Part shown: positions 11,291 to 30,035 of the stretch, piece by piece
Position numbering within the stretch: the stretch's first letter is position 1
Layout of the letters: each line of letters opens with the position of its first letter
Assembly (NCBI RefSeq): GCF_023856365.1
Contig: NC_064541.1
Location: 21,926,214-21,990,213 of the forward strand
Direction of reading: 5' to 3'
DNA: 64,000 nt
Source of the DNA: Brienomyrus brachyistius
Taxonomy: Eukaryota > Chordata > Actinopteri > Osteoglossiformes > Mormyridae
Notes under the pieces: generated by a model
Told to the model about the DNA's origin: nothing
The model's database searches: none
Seen by the model: the letters and a program-made list of their open reading frames with translations, nothing else
Made by a program: the position numbers and the translations under genes

Positions 11291-14200
11291 CTATGCATCT
11301 TTTTTCACATCCTCGGCTTTCCGAGGCACCAAGCCCTTGCGGAGGGATGGCAGGATGAGATAGATGGTGAAGAAGAAGACATGACCACAGAAATAGACAG
11401 ACGAATACACCTGAAAGACACGATCAAAGCATGTCGAAATGAAAACTTTCTCACGGCCAAAGACAGTTCTGAAGTCGCTCAGAGCCAGCCTGCTTTTAAA
11501 GGGATGTGCATTTAAAGGGGCGGCCTCGCTAATACCTTGAGCCACTTGTCGTAAGTGAAGAGACAGAAGGGAACGAGGGGATATGCCATGAAGAGCCAGT
11601 GCAGGAACTGCTGGATGCCGTAGATGAGGGGGTAGAGAGGGCTGGTGGCAAGTCGCATCAGCAGTGGACTGTCTCTGACCACAGTGATGACCTGCAGCAG
11701 ACAAACGTGGCCAGAGGAGCATGGCTTAGCGTCAGGGGCATCGGCTTACGGTTATCCGGATCACGGTGGGATCCGACTCCCTGATTGCGTCTCCTGCCAG
11801 CTCAAGCTACTACTGCAAAAGGAGAAGTCATGCATCCATATCTCTGACTGCGATCTGCCACTTAATACATTATATTTCCATTATGTTTCTACAGCTTGAG
11901 ATACAAGCTGTTCACAAAAGATTAAGGGGAGAGAAAAAAAAACAAACACTGAAATATCCTTACAGTGGACTGCTGCACTGCCTTACGCTCCCTCACTGCT
12001 AGATGAGGGATCTGAAAGCCCGCAGTGATGGCTGTAACCAGAACCAGCCACGGGTCACATGACACCAGGCCTTATCCCGCTCCCCGCTGGCTTCCGTTTA
12101 AGGTGAGGACAGACTTCACAATGAATCCTCTCACTTAAAAGCCTCAGAAAGGTCTGGCCCCCACTCATCTCACGACAAGCTGGAACAGGCTCTTTGACCG
12201 CAGGATGGGGGATCTTCTTTTAATTCCTAGATTAAATTCAACTTATTTTCATTCAGGGCTTCAGACAAGAGATCCACTGACTTGTAGACTGCGCTGCCAG
12301 CCAGGGAGCCGGACTGAATGCGGCCCGAAAACGCACCATTTTATCATGGCTTACTTCAGCCAGCAGGGCTGCTGCTAACATCCAAGTCGCTTCCAGTCAC
12401 ATTTCAATAATTGAACTGATCTCTTCATCCTTCTGCACCCAAGGTCATCACTGACTGTCTTGCGCGCTCAGAATATCAGAGATTTGGCCAGCGAATTGGC
12501 CTATGTGCCACACCAAAAAAAAATAAAAATCCCCCCCCCCCCCCCCCCCAAGTACTAAACATTTTGGAACTCCCCCCCCCCCACCCAGCCCCTGTCTTCT
12601 GGGTTTTTCCACAGTGACTCACATTCCATCCGGACATAATGTTGCGTAACACAGTGCCATCACCTTCAGAATCCCAAATCCACACACTGCTATGGTGCAA
12701 TATGTCAGGACAGAACTAAAGTGTATATATATAAAACACACACACACATATATATATTGAGAATTTAGTGATCACTGTTGACACACCACAGCACACAGTG
12801 CACAACAACGAAATGTGTTCTCTGCATTTAACCCATATGTGACAATGTGACATAGCAGGGGGCAGCTAATTCATCGCCTGGGGAGCAGTGTTGGGGGGCG
12901 GTACCTTGCTCAGGGTACCTCAGTGGTGCCTTCCTGGTCAGGGATTCAAACCAGCAATCTTTCAATTATAAGTCTGCTTCCCTAACCACTGAGACACTAC
13001 TGATGCGAGCAAAGCAGCGGCAGGACCGGCGCTTACCTTCCGCTCCACGTTGACGATGATGAACTCCAGGGAGAAGCAGACCAAGTAGCCAGAGTGGAGT
13101 CCATGCCAGACGGCCAGAAAGAGCAATGTCAGCAGCTGGGAGGCCATCTTGTTACCCAGGAACTTTAACCGCTTGAAAACATGCCTGTCAGATCATGTCA
13201 GGGTGAGGTGGGGGCAGGGTGGAGGGGGGGGGGGGGGGGGCGGATATCGTCAGCCTGATACGGATCAACCACATGCAGTGAAAAACACGTCGGGGAAAAT
13301 AACAATTCTGATTGTAAAAAAATGGCTGCTTGTCAGAGAGGGTGAGATGCTGACCTGGCCACCCATGCATTGGTGTTGATGTTGAATGAGGCGATAGTGC
13401 CAGTGAAGAGGGGCGTGGTCTCGTAGTGCCACACCCTCATGTTGGCACAGGCATCCCATTGGTGCACGCCCTTCTCATCTTTTCCATTGTAGCCCAGCCC
13501 ACTGAGGATACACACTCCTTCCTATTGGCCAAAGGAAACACCTCAGTAAATGTATATTTTTCCCCCTTCGAAATACCCAGGAAAAAAGCTGGGTGGGTTT
13601 CACAGGTCACCATGCAGAGGGTGTGCAGCGGATACTCACAGCAATAACCCAGCAGCTGACGTATTTGTACAGGGTGATTTTAGCCCAAAACAGCATGTAC
13701 ACACAGCGGAACCAGAAGGGCTGAGCCTGACACAGACAAAGAATCATTCGATAAGAACACCGCGTGCACTCTGCTCTGGCCGTGAATGCTGGCGACAGCC
13801 CGACTGGGGCGGCTCGCACCGCAGCACCGCTCACCTCATACTCCTCCGTGAGGAAGTAGCTGTCTGGGAAGTAGGGACCTCCCACAGTGAAAATCGTCAG
13901 GCAGACGAGACCCAAGAAGAAACGCTTCGTGGCCGGAAGCACACTGACCGAAGGATTGAAAAGGGAAATAAAATTTAGGAAAAAAAAAAAGATCCAACAC
14001 TTGCTGAAGTCATTCATCATACAAATCTGCATGTGCAGGTCCCACCAGTATTACTGAGATACTGCAGAGACCCGTCCGACCCGCGCCCCCCCCCCCCCGA
14101 CTGCATCGCGCAAGATAGACCAGACGCCAGCACCATGACCCACAATCCCCCCCCAGTGCGTTGTGCTGCTGTTACCATTCAACCCCCCAGGAGGAATCAG

Positions 14201-17200
14201 CAAAAGGTTGAAGCTCAGTCAGCTGGGTGGGACAGTGCCTCAAGAATCATTTCAGAATTATCCTAGCAACAGAAATCAGGCTAGAGGACGTCGGTCGCGG
14301 ACACCTAAATTAAAATCGCACTGTGGTTCTGAACCGCGGCCACGATGTGTCTTAGATGGCTAAAAAAAACCAGACACTGGATAGGGGCCACTGTGGTCTG
14401 GGTCAGTTTGTTAGCGGGAGTTTGATTTCAGTCAAGCTGCCAAGAAGCACACGTGTGAGAGGAAGGCATGCAAAAAGGGGGACAAAGACTAATCCTTAAC
14501 GAAAAAGCTGCAGAGCAAGAATAATGTGTTCAGACGGGTTAGATAAGCCTCCAACAGACGGATGAGGGTCTTTGCAGGGGAGGACAATTCGAGCCTTAGG
14601 ATCCTTAAGTAAACAAAAAGCACAAGTGAGAGTTGTACGCAAAGCTCACAAAAACGGTTCGTTGTTCGGATAAGAGCCACTGACGTAAAAGCGGGCTGCG
14701 ATCCCAGCACATCCTGGGTGCTGTGATTTGACGTGTGCCAATCACCTGCTGGGTGGCTGTCCAGGACAGTCAGTCAGCTCCCCGGAGACCAGCCTCTGGT
14801 AGCTGCGAAGTGTGAACTGCGGACCCACTAGGAAGCCACCGTAAAAGTAGGAGAAGCCACAGACCTCCAGGAGAGATGGGACGGCAGGCAGGGCGGAGCT
14901 CTGCTGCTCTGCGCTGAGCTGAGACTGGCAGGGGAGGGAGCGACAGCTGTCACAGTGCGGCCACGCCCACCGCATTCCCACTCATAAACACTTCAGCTGT
15001 TAGAATGATCCGAGAACATTGCAGCCAATCATGGTGCCGGGATTAGCCAACAAGCCGACCTCTGCCAGGCCTACTGAGAGTTATACAGCCGGCACGGAGC
15101 CGAAATGGTGCAAAGTCACAGACAGCTCAGGAACCAGTCATGTGGAGCGTTTCGGTGTTCAGAGACTGCACCAAGCGAGAACGCCGGCTTCTAACATCGT
15201 GCGACACATGGATGACCTCACGCTCCACAGAAAAGAAGCACAGTGCTAAGGGTTTAGAAGCAGGAACATTTGTTTATCAACTAACAGACTGGACGACAGA
15301 GTAGAGAAGAGCAGAGTAACAAGAAATGGGCAGAATATAGCACATCACATGCAAGACCAGTGACAGGATACATCCACAAATCACAGATACACTGCAGACT
15401 CTGTGTGCAACTTCACCAAAAAAGTCCCAAAGCAAAGACTAGCCTCCCCTTTAACCTAGAAATAAGTCTGTGTCCTACAGCTACAACAGTTGATCAGTTA
15501 CCCGTCCTTCCAGTCACACACACACACATGCACACGCTTGAGTGAGCAGGAGAATGAGAAAAGAGCAAGAGTTAGGAAAGGGAGGGAAAGAAACAGATTA
15601 CAAATCACAACAGCCAATCATTAACCGAACTGACGGGTGAACAGCCAATCGACGGACGGGACAGATCGACTCACTCGTTCTTTCCCACCGTCATAGTAAT
15701 CGAATGATAAACCTGAAAGAGAAAAACAGTCCAATGATAACGTTCTTCGCAGGGCCCCCCCACCCCCAGACCCCCAAAATAAGGGCCTGAATGAGAACCT
15801 CACTCTTTATTGTTAAAACTGACAGAAAGGAACGGCAAACGGCAATCAAGAAGAGAGATGAGAGGAAAAAAAGTGAAATTACTGGAAAAAAAAACAAGAG
15901 TGTAGGAGGCAAGAGGAACATACCGATAAGCTTGAGTGTGAGCACACAGTGGGGCATGGTCCATTTGATATCATACTGATCTGTCGCTGTGTAGTAATAT
16001 CCACACAGGAGGTAAGTCTGAGAAGAGAAGAGAAGAGAAGAGAGTGAAGAAAAGAGAAGAGGGGAGAGAGGTAGAGAGAGAGGAGCGATATACAGGAATG
16101 GGTCGGGCAAAGCACGAAATAAAAACACTGTGCTGATCCACAACTGGGGATGTTGGGATAAATCCTTCATTGAAGCTGCACCATAGCACTATGGGGGCAG
16201 AGAGAGAGAGTGTGACCTCACCATCTGAAATAGAAAGCTGCTCAAAACGGCTGTCACTGTCCTTCCCATCAGCCTCAGCAACAGGAACTGGACGACAACA
16301 CAGACAGCGGAGTGATAAAGCTGAGAGCCTGAGAGAGGGGTAAAGAGACGGCGTCAGCGCACCAGAGTGCTGCCCGCGCCCTGGACACCACAGTACGCCC
16401 ACAACGCACTGGCCGGGGAGGGGTGGGAACAAAGATGGCGAAAAGGGCAGAAGTGAGATGAAGACAGGCACACTCAGGGGTCACAGACCTGCTGTTAAAT
16501 CCAAGGGCAGCCATAATGGAAACAGAAACGTTAAGTCAACGTTACCGTCATGCATGGCATTTGGGGTCTTTAGTCATCATACTTCCTGCACACATAAGGA
16601 CCAACACCCTGTTTCCAGTCACCTTTCTGTTCAAATGCTAAACAGCAGGCGATCGACCAGACTCACAAGCCGTGGCACCGAAGTACCATTAACGTATATA
16701 TTCATATACGCGTATAAAAGTTATGTATACACTCTTAATCTTTGCTGTGAAGAGATTTTGATCAGAAACTCAGTGACAAAAAAACTAGATAAGAGTGTAA
16801 ATGCCAGCAGTGGTAGCATCCAGCTGTGCCTTGATGCCGTCCGTCTCACCGAAGTTGAAGGCCGCCAGAGCGAGACCCGACAGCGTGTGGAACAGGTGGA
16901 CAGCGAAGGGGCGGCGGCGGAAGAAGCATCTCCGGTATATCAGGGCAAATGGGTAACCTGGGCAAGCAGAGAACAAGCAGCATTCATTTCCATAAGCGCA
17001 AACTGTTTAGCTCTACCGTTTCCTGAGCGCTAAAATTAGTTCCTCTAAGTCTATCTTGGACTGACAGCAGTGGGAGGGCATGTGTATTCGCCACAAACTG
17101 CCAGTGGTCAGAGTACATCATACTCACGAGGCTCAAAATAATTTCATTCATTTAAAACTACAGAAAAACGAACAATTAACGTTTATTAAAACTGACTCGC

Positions 17201-17847
17201 GGTATGTATGGCGGACACATGGCAATACCTGCAACGTGAGCCACTCTCAGGCTGCACGTCACTTTGAGAGTTTATTGAAAAGGTGCTCGTGTTAGGGCAA
17301 AGTCCGAGGTGATCACTTCTCCTCGCCCAGCGTCTAAAACGCGGAGATCGGCTGATGACCACATCCAGGGCACATCAGACATTTACCCAACGCCACACCC
17401 CATCAAAACGACACGTACGCTATGTATGTAATGGTCTTTGTCGGCAGCGACTCAGAAGAATGGCATAAACCATCACTTGAACTTGGTTTGTCAGCGGTTA
17501 AACATGGCAGCTATCATCTTCCCCATTGCTTTTTAGACTTCTATACATCAATGAAAGCGCGCATTCCGCTCAGCAAACGTGTCCCTTCGGCGCTGAAATC
17601 AACCCACATACTCAATATTTAGTACAGATGTATAGAAACGATTAACTATATCTGGCTATCGGGCAGCCTTATACAGAGTTGCACGTGTTTTTTTTTCCTC
17701 CATGCTTTGAATGGAGTTCGGAGGGTTGCCTGGGATGCCAGCATGGATCGGGTCCTTCTTACCGATTAGGACGGACAGGATCAACCTGACCGCCGGTTCT
17801 GAGGAGCCCAGCGATTCCGATAACTTCTCCATCCAGGGAGCCGCCAT
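11291..17847 (-). CDS. lpcat3: Lysophosphatidylcholine acyltransferase 3 (MBOAT5), complete
   Basis: ER membrane-bound O-acyltransferase that puts polyunsaturated acyl chains onto lysophosphatidylcholine and related lysophospholipids (Lands cycle). Twelve exons join without phase breaks to 465 codons plus stop: 17763-17847, 16850-16957, 16222-16328, 15924-16017, 15675-15712, 14746-14924, 13835-13943, 13640-13726, 13355-13521, 13037-13184, 11536-11691 and 11291-11410. Family motifs include YPFALIYR, LFHTLSGL, GYYYTATDQYDIKWTMPHC, FSYFYGGFLVGPQF, QPFWFRCVYMLFWAK and WDACANMRVW. The catalytic pair is present: Asn about 316 in SFNINTNAW and His about 352 in AVWHGLHSGY, 36 residues apart as in human LPCAT3. 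The protein ends KKDA, a KKXX ER-retrieval signal. The ATG at 17847 has a good context (A at -3, G at +4). An upstream in-frame ATG at 17940 would add 31 residues and cannot be excluded, since the human protein (487 aa) has a longer N-terminus. Head-to-head with tpi1. Confidence 0.95.
12531..12549. repeat. Poly-C tract
   Basis: Nineteen consecutive C, followed by a second C tract near 12571-12583. It lies in the last large intron of lpcat3 (11692-13036), so the pre-mRNA carries poly-G. Confidence 0.9.
12760..13010 (-). mobile_element. tRNA-derived SINE, antisense copy
   Basis: On the plus strand the 3' part reads as an inverted tRNA-like head: a B-box-like GGATTCAAACC at about 12943, followed by the reverse complement of an A-box region ending CCCTAACCACTGAGACACTACT. 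Upstream is the unique body (ATTTAACCCATATGTGACA, GGGGAGCAGTGTTGGGGGGC, GGTACCTTGCTCAGGGTACC). I recognise this as a SINE type common in fish genomes but do not assign a family name. It sits in the lpcat3 intron next to a TA/CA microsatellite (12721-12757). Confidence 0.7.
16017..16082. repeat. GA-rich microsatellite at the lpcat3 exon 4 acceptor
   Basis: Repeats of GAGAA and GAGAGG follow directly after the plus-strand boundary of lpcat3 exon 4 (15924-16017). Read on the gene strand they make an unusually long pure pyrimidine tract before the AG. Confidence 0.75.
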
Positions 17848-23598
<5,751 letters not shown>

Positions 23599-23994
23599 AG
23601 ATCGGAAGATGCGGGACACCCAACGGTCCTGTCACATGACCACCTACCGCACTTAGTTGTCGTCCCACCCCACCCCCCACTCTAGACCAGTTACTCCCAG
23701 TGTTTTGTGTGATTTCTCCGTTTCTGTGGTGTGCTTTAAGGGACATACTGACACTGCTGCTCTAGGGTGTAGAAGTACAAGAACAAAATGTTCATATCGA
23801 GCACTGAAACGTCACGTGTAGGATGCACGTCAGGTGCAAACTTGCTGTACGCGTATGTCTTAATATTTTGGTGGATCTGTATGTTTCGTTAGCGTGACCC
23901 TCCCATGTACTAGTGCATGTCCCTCTATCCCACTGGCTGTGAGGGCTGTCCCCATGGCCAATGGTTAGTCGAGAACTACTTGAGAAACGGTTTT

Positions 23995-24000
23995 AATAAA
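23995..24000 (+). other. tpi1 polyadenylation signal
   Basis: AATAAA about 400 bases after the tpi1 stop codon, within sequence that shows no other gene. It is the first canonical hexamer after the stop that I noticed. Confidence 0.65.
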
Positions 24001-24179
24001 CGGTTAAGAGACTCAATTCTTGCCTAATTCATTTATGTGTTGTATTTAGGAAATGGCTAGCGAGTTGTGATGTAATCTATTTCTAAAATGCGTGACATAC
24101 TTGATACAGGAATGTAACAGTGGTGTGAAGTATCTTAATTGACACAAAGCTCTCTGACTGAGCTTTCAATATCAGTCTT

Positions 24180-24380
24180 CCAGGGAAGGCAAACCTGGGG
24201 CCTGTAGCAGGGAGCACTGGGCACACGGCAGGTTCACCAGAACTGGATGTCAATCTGCTGCAGGGTACTTTTTAGAGCCACCCCAGTTCACCTGAGCTTG
24301 TGCGGTGGCTGTTAGAGACACGATGCAATACCTCAGTGCCCTAGGGCAGGAATCAAGCTTGCAACACAAAGTGTGAGGAC
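24180..24380 (-). mobile_element. Old SINE-like fragment
   Basis: Plus-strand text such as CAGGAATCAAGCTTGCAACAC and AAAGTGTGAGGACACTAGCAT resembles the reverse complement of a decayed tRNA-related SINE head. Strongly degenerate. Confidence 0.35.
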
Positions 24381-24699
24381 ACTAGCATATCGCCTGCCAT
24401 GTTTGTGGACTGCAGCTGGAAGCTCACAAAGTATGGAACCTCCAGTCTTTGTGCACACAATCCAGAAGGGTGCTTTGAACACCCAGCCATGCAGATGTGA
24501 ATGGGCCTCACCTCCTACCGAGTCACCAAAGGTGGGAATTCGTGCGAAAAGATCACCTCATTTAACAGAACATGTCAGCGTAAGGTTTGTAATGCAGGGA
24601 AACGTTATAATCTTTGTTTGCCTCTCTTGTTTGAGACGTGTAGCTATTTGATAATAGCTGAAGCATGACAAAAAGGTTTACTGTGCAGTTAAGATAGAA

Positions 24700-24920
24700 T
24701 ATCCATCCATCTTTGCTGTTTATCCTGGACTGAGGCCCCGGGCCTGAAGTCTATCCCAGGGCACATAAGGTGCAAGGAAGGGGTGAGGTGGTACAGCCTG
24801 GACAGGATTCCAGTCCAGCACAGGGAACACTGACATACTACAGGCAGTTAGAGACACTAGTTAGCCTGACTGCATGGCTTTGGACTGTAGGAGGCCACCA
24901 GAGTACCTGCAGGAAATCCA
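24700..24920 (-). mobile_element. Degenerate antisense copy of the 25.1 kb SINE-like repeat
   Basis: It begins ATCCATCCATCT and continues GGACTGAGGCCCCGGGCCTG, AAGTCTATCCCAGGGCACAT, TAGCCTGACTGCATGGCTTT and GGACTGTAGGAGGCCACCAG, matching in order the reverse complement of the element at 25142-25445 with many changes. Confidence 0.55.
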
Positions 24921-24937
24921 CGTGATCCTCTAGAGCA

Positions 24938-25080
24938 GGTGTCATCAGCCAGTTTATGGGTACTGAGTCATACAAAGGGCTGCCAGTTTGAAACACCCTC
25001 CTAAACTTACCTAAACTTTATGTATAATAAACATGTTTTAAATGCCATGGGCATCATGTTGGTGACCCCTGCACTAGAGA
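24938..25080. mobile_element. MITE-like fragment with weak inverted ends
   Basis: Left end GCAGGTGTCATCAGCC and right end GTTGGTGACCCCTGC are near reverse complements, flanking about 110 bases of unique sequence. This is the usual appearance of a short hAT-type MITE; no target duplication was confirmed. Confidence 0.45.
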
Positions 25081-25141
25081 ATGGGATTCGATCCCTCAAC
25101 CCTGGTGGTGCGAGGTAATAATTCAAGATCAAATATGTACA

Positions 25142-25445
25142 AAATTGGTGCAGTGGTTAGCACTGTTGCCTCACACCTCTGGGACCCAGGTTTGAGTCTC
25201 CGCCTGGGTCACATGTGTGCGGAGTTTGCATGTTCTCCCCATGTCGTCGTGGGGTTTCCTCCGGGTACTCCAGTTTCCCCCCACAGTCCAAAAACAATGG
25301 GCTAATTGGAGTTGCTAAATTGTGCCCTACGATGGGCTGGCCCCCCATCCTGGGTTGTTCCCTGCCTTGTGCCCATTGCTTCCGGAATAGGCTCCGGACC
25401 CCCTGCGACCCAGTAGGATAAGAGGTTTGGAAAATGTATGGATGT
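25142..25445 (+). mobile_element. SINE-like repeat, sense copy
   Basis: Starts TGGTGCAGTGGTTAGCACTG (A-box-like region of a tRNA-derived head), continues with a B-box-like GGTTTGAGTCTCC, then the widely shared fish repeat text GTTTGCATGTTCTCCCC, CCTCCGGGTACTCC and AGGCTCCGGACCCCC, and ends with an ATGGATG-type tail. It is the best preserved copy in the window; related pieces occur at 24700-24920, 44815-45055 and 56330-56370. I associate this repeat with fish genomes but give no family name. Confidence 0.7.
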
Positions 25446-25607
25446 ACAAAATTCCAAGGATTATGGAGTAATGTGCCCTGTTACATTTTAACCTTTATTT
25501 AGTTATTCCATTTCACTTATGTTCTTAACCTTTCATGATTATTTTCTGAAAAGTAACTTAAAAGCATATAAATTGTGTTATAACTCTTAGAATTTGGCAG
25601 TTTGGTG

Positions 25608-26662
25608 CAGTGCTGGGTAGTTGCTAACTACAATTAGTGACGCTACTAACTTTACTTTTCTCAGCAGCTTATCAGTAAAAACTTTTGTTTCTTTTTTCTT
25701 TTTTCTTTTTTTACAAATAGCGATGTGGCGTGGCAAAATGCTACATCGTTAAAAAGTACTACAAGTCGTCATTGATTTACGACTGGTCGACTTCACGACC
25801 ATTCCGAGACCGTAGATATGTGACCGCGACTGCGTCATAATACCCCGACTGCCGGCAGCACGTGCGAGACAATCATTCATCTTGTGCTCAGGTTATTGTT
25901 CGCGGCGCCTGTCTACATTCCTATCCGTTTGTGTCGTAGCGGCTTAAATGGTGATATAAAGCTTATAACAATAATGAACTAAGGAAATGGTGATAAAAAC
26001 ACATTTTTTTCAACATCACGTCATGCAGTGTACTCTACATATGATAATTGTTGTATGGGAAATGAAGGACCGACTTGCTACCGTTTAGTCGGAACAGATC
26101 GCTGTCCTAAGTCGATTTTTGTTTTATAATGTACGTCCTTCTGATTAATACCTCATTACGACCTGTACTATTTATAAAGACGGTTATTTTAAGCTACCAG
26201 CTATTTCTGATTGGCGCTATTTGCTTGAAAACTCTGGGAATGGATGTTAAAGGGTTCGAAAATACTTAACGGCAAACAATATTTTAGAGACGTTTATTAA
26301 AATTCATGTTTTTTTTTGTTGCAACGTTTCTAATTGTCACACAACACCTTATGAAGTACTGTTGGCTTACACCAAACAAAGAAACTTTTTTGAGACCTTA
26401 TTGTGATTTGACATGGAAAAAATAGATTTTCATATTACTTTTGACATCCTGTTTCACATATTTTAAATTAATTTGCTTTAAGAGTATTCTACAGCACAAA
26501 TATTAAGTATTACTAGATGAAATAGATTTGATATAGTTAACTATTTTTTCTCTGTAGGTTGTGGTATAGCTATTATATTAAAACACTAGCTTGAATGTAG
26601 CTTAGTTACTTTTAATCATAAGCTTGAAAAGCTACCATTTTAAAGTAGTTTCCCTAACACTG
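25608..26662. mobile_element. hAT-like non-autonomous DNA element
   Basis: Begins CAGTGCTGGGTAGTTGC and ends with CCCTAACACTG, whose reverse complement (CAGTGTTAGGG) matches the left end. Repeated ACTACTTT/AGCTACTTT-like stretches near both ends are typical of hAT subterminal regions. No transposase frame is visible across the 1.05 kb. A CpG-rich internal segment at about 25750-26125 differs in composition and may be a nested insertion. Confidence 0.6.
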
Positions 26663-27384
26663 CTAAATCCATAAAATGGGGACACGATGGCCAAACTGGT
26701 ATCCACAAAGTCTGTTCATGTGTAGCTAATAGATTCAGGCCACGTTATTGCAGCCATTTTGCACGCAATGCTAACATGCTTGAACTGCAGACCCCTTTCA
26801 TTACACAAACCCTTTCCTATTTCAGCAGGCCTGTCAATCTGAAACTCCTCAGTACTTACATCTGCTCGGGCCTCAGAGGGCCCTAGCAGGAGCCCCTAGT
26901 CAAAGTCAGAGAAGGCCAGCCTTAGCAGGCACAGAGACTGATCCCAGAAAAGGGGGCACTCGACTCAATGGGCCACAGCGGAGTAATTATCCACATGCCA
27001 TTACGGTAAGAATGAGCTGCATACAGGTTGTTTATTAAAGGAGACTGGAAATAAAGGCACATCGGTTCCAGAAGCATCCTTACTTGTCAAGGTGTCTCTA
27101 ATGCACTGCACATAATTAGAGGAGTATTTACAGATAGCTCGCATGGGACTCTGGGACCAAGGCTGGAGACCCCGCCATTATGAGGACTAGAAAACTCTTA
27201 TGTTGCCATCTAGTGTTAGATTACGGAAATGCTCTGTCCAATAACACCAAAGGTCTTCCTGGTGTATCTAGCATGGGAGCTGAAGGTCATTTTCATGTAT
27301 CCTCCATAAACATACAGTCCCCTTGGTGTAAATCTAGATCTTTATTTATAAGTGTGAGCTTAGTTATTGTTAACATGGCATTTC

Positions 27385-27530
27385 CAGGCCCATCCATCCA
27401 TCTTCCAGCTCAGTTTGTGGACAGGCCCTCGGTGGGGCCCGGGGCAGAAGGCAGGGCTGCACCTTGGATGAGATGCCAGTATATCCAGGCAGTGTGACGT
27501 CACCGTTGAGCCACTGAGCAAAACTCTTAA
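27385..27530 (-). mobile_element. SINE-tail-like fragment
   Basis: CCATCCATCCATCTTCCAGC followed by GGGGCAGAAGGCAGGGCTGCACC resembles the tail-first antisense part of the SINE-like family described at 25142-25445, heavily diverged. Confidence 0.4.
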
Positions 27531-27989
27531 CCCCAGTTGCTCCAGGGGTTTGCTGAACCTGCTAAATAAGTAAATGTGAAATAGGTAGAAGGGTAAGACA
27601 AGGATAAATAAATCTGATTGCTAATGAGTGAAAAGTGTTACAGTTTAACACCTACCCAGCACTTACTTTAACCAAAAAAAAAGACTTTTAGTTTTTTTGC
27701 ACTTACAGATTTTTCTAAAACTGAAATTTTCCTTATGGGGAGTGAAAAAATGTCCCCATAACATCAAAATATCAGGTTTTTATCACATGATGTAATTTTA
27801 ATACATATGCCCAATCACTCACACAGACTATCACAGTTCATACATTTCTACCTTTGAGGGGGCTCTGCATTAATATCTATGGGCATAACCCCGGTGCTAA
27901 CTCCGATGACGCTAACCCCTACCCAGCCCTAAGTTTTTTGATTGCAGTCATAGATTTTTAGAAAATCAAGGTTCACATCATATTATGCT

Positions 27990-28350
27990 CATTCACATTC
28001 GGTAACACACACACTCACTTACACACACACTAGCTCACACTGACTCATATGCACTCATACAAATTCATACCCACTCACATACACAGTCACGCACATACAT
28101 TTACATGCACTCACACATGCACATTCACACATGCTCACACACTTGGCTCCACAATGTGGTCAATACAAACCTGCACACACTCACTAGCACACACTTGTAC
28201 ACTCCCAGACACTCTCACACATTCACACACACTTGCACACATTCATTCACACTCGCACATACTCATTAACATACTTGCCAACACGCACACCCGTGCACAC
28301 ACACACACACACACTTGTGCATAGGCACACACGCTCACTCACACACACTC
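27990..28350. repeat. CA-rich degenerate microsatellite
   Basis: Long imperfect CACACTCACACACATTCACAC-type repetition over about 360 bases with a perfect (CA)n core near 28296-28314. The open frame of Thr, His and Ser it creates is a by-product of the repeat. Confidence 0.85.
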
Positions 28351-30035
28351 TCATACTTTATGCACGCTGCAGCGTTGTTCTCTGGTGAGTCTGCTGCCTG
28401 ACTCTGTAGGTGTTTTCGTTCTGCACTAAAGTAGCTGTTGTGTCAGAGGCAGGGGTCAGTTCTTGATTATATTCAGATGTTCGCTGTAACATCTCGGTGT
28501 GTGTGAATGTGCCTGCGTCTGCTGCAGTAAGGCAGATCTGTGCTGACCAAGTGACGCCCCCCCCCCACCTACCTACCTCCTGCAAAGACGCCAAAATAAA
28601 AAGAATGAAGCAACTCACAGTAAGAAGACACACACATATACTTCCTGCTGTCAAGGGGCATTATGGGGGCTAGTATCGGCTATAGGGGTGGATCAGAATC
28701 TAATGCATGATTACATCCTGGTATACCTAGATGATGCTGCCCTCACACACCCCTGCAAGCGCCCCCCCCCCCATCCATCTTACAGTCCCAGCTCAGCTGC
28801 AGGTCAGTCAGTCAGTGTGGGGGTCCAATCTGCATTCCAGATGCTGAGCTGCTCCCCCTCCCCCTCCCCAGGACCTTGAAGGATCTTAGAGTGTGTGCGG
28901 CGTACGTCTTGCCACTCCTGCTTTTAGATGGGGGGGGGTGGCACTGTGAGGCTTACGGCATGTGCCTTGCCACCATGTGCGTCCACAATCCCACCCCTTG
29001 GCCCGATTCTGCGCTGCTGGTCTGTCCTTCCTTCACCAAGCGTCACCGGAGGAACTCGTAGAGAGATCGCTTGAGCATTTGGAGACTAAAGCTGAGTGTT
29101 TATCCAGATGACACTTGCCTCTGCGGCCTCAGCCATCTCCCCTGTCCAGGGCCGGCTTGATGACCGCCATATTGTGGGCAGGGCTTGTCCAGCAGCCGCT
29201 GGACACCAGGCACAGGTAGACTCGGCTCTCACTGCACCAGCAGAGGCGCTGTTGTGTTGATGTTTTGTCGTGCTGTAATGCGGCTTTTTCTACTACCCTG
29301 CAGCTCCTGTCTTCCAGATGTGAATCAGATTCCTAGGTGTGGATGTATCGTCTGGGTGCCCTGATTCCCTCCCAGCATCTGAATATATACGATAAGTCAT
29401 TCATGTGAAATTCTATCCAAGGTGTCAGCTACTTCCAGCCAATGCATCCTGGGACAGGTGTGAACTTGTGCTGGTTTTTCTGTATATCTCAGGCAGTTTC
29501 TTGAACATTATTGTTATGTATTATTTTCCTCACTGGTTTTAGACAAAAATATCTGCCAGATAAATACACAAACACATAGCTATCTTTATATGCATAACAA
29601 TCTCACTGGACAGAGCCGTATACATCAAACTGGTAGCTATAGACCAAAACACCTTCCACTAATTTAAGTATTTTTGCACAGAACAAACATACTATCATAG
29701 TGTCAGTAAGCTATGGAAGTGCCCCCACACACACAGCGCAGAGATGAGTCACTCTCTTAATAAATTCGTATATCGTCTTGTTAAACAGTCCCTGCTTTCA
29801 GGGACGTTTATTAAGGTTCTTCTCTCTAATTGGTAATCTCTGTAATCGTCCGTCGGACAATCGTTTGCCGACGGTCCCCCGATCTGTCCCGAACACGAAA
29901 AAAGTCGGGGTCCGACATCAAGGAGACTTCCTATGGACGAATCCATTTCAGATTAAGCTTCATAATAACAGCTAGTATCTCTTAGGACGCTTTGGCAACA
30001 AAAAAGACACGAAGGAAACGACACAATGCACTCAC

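Noticed and set aside
28049..28324. Thr/His-rich ORF
   Set aside because: Product of the CA-rich microsatellite.
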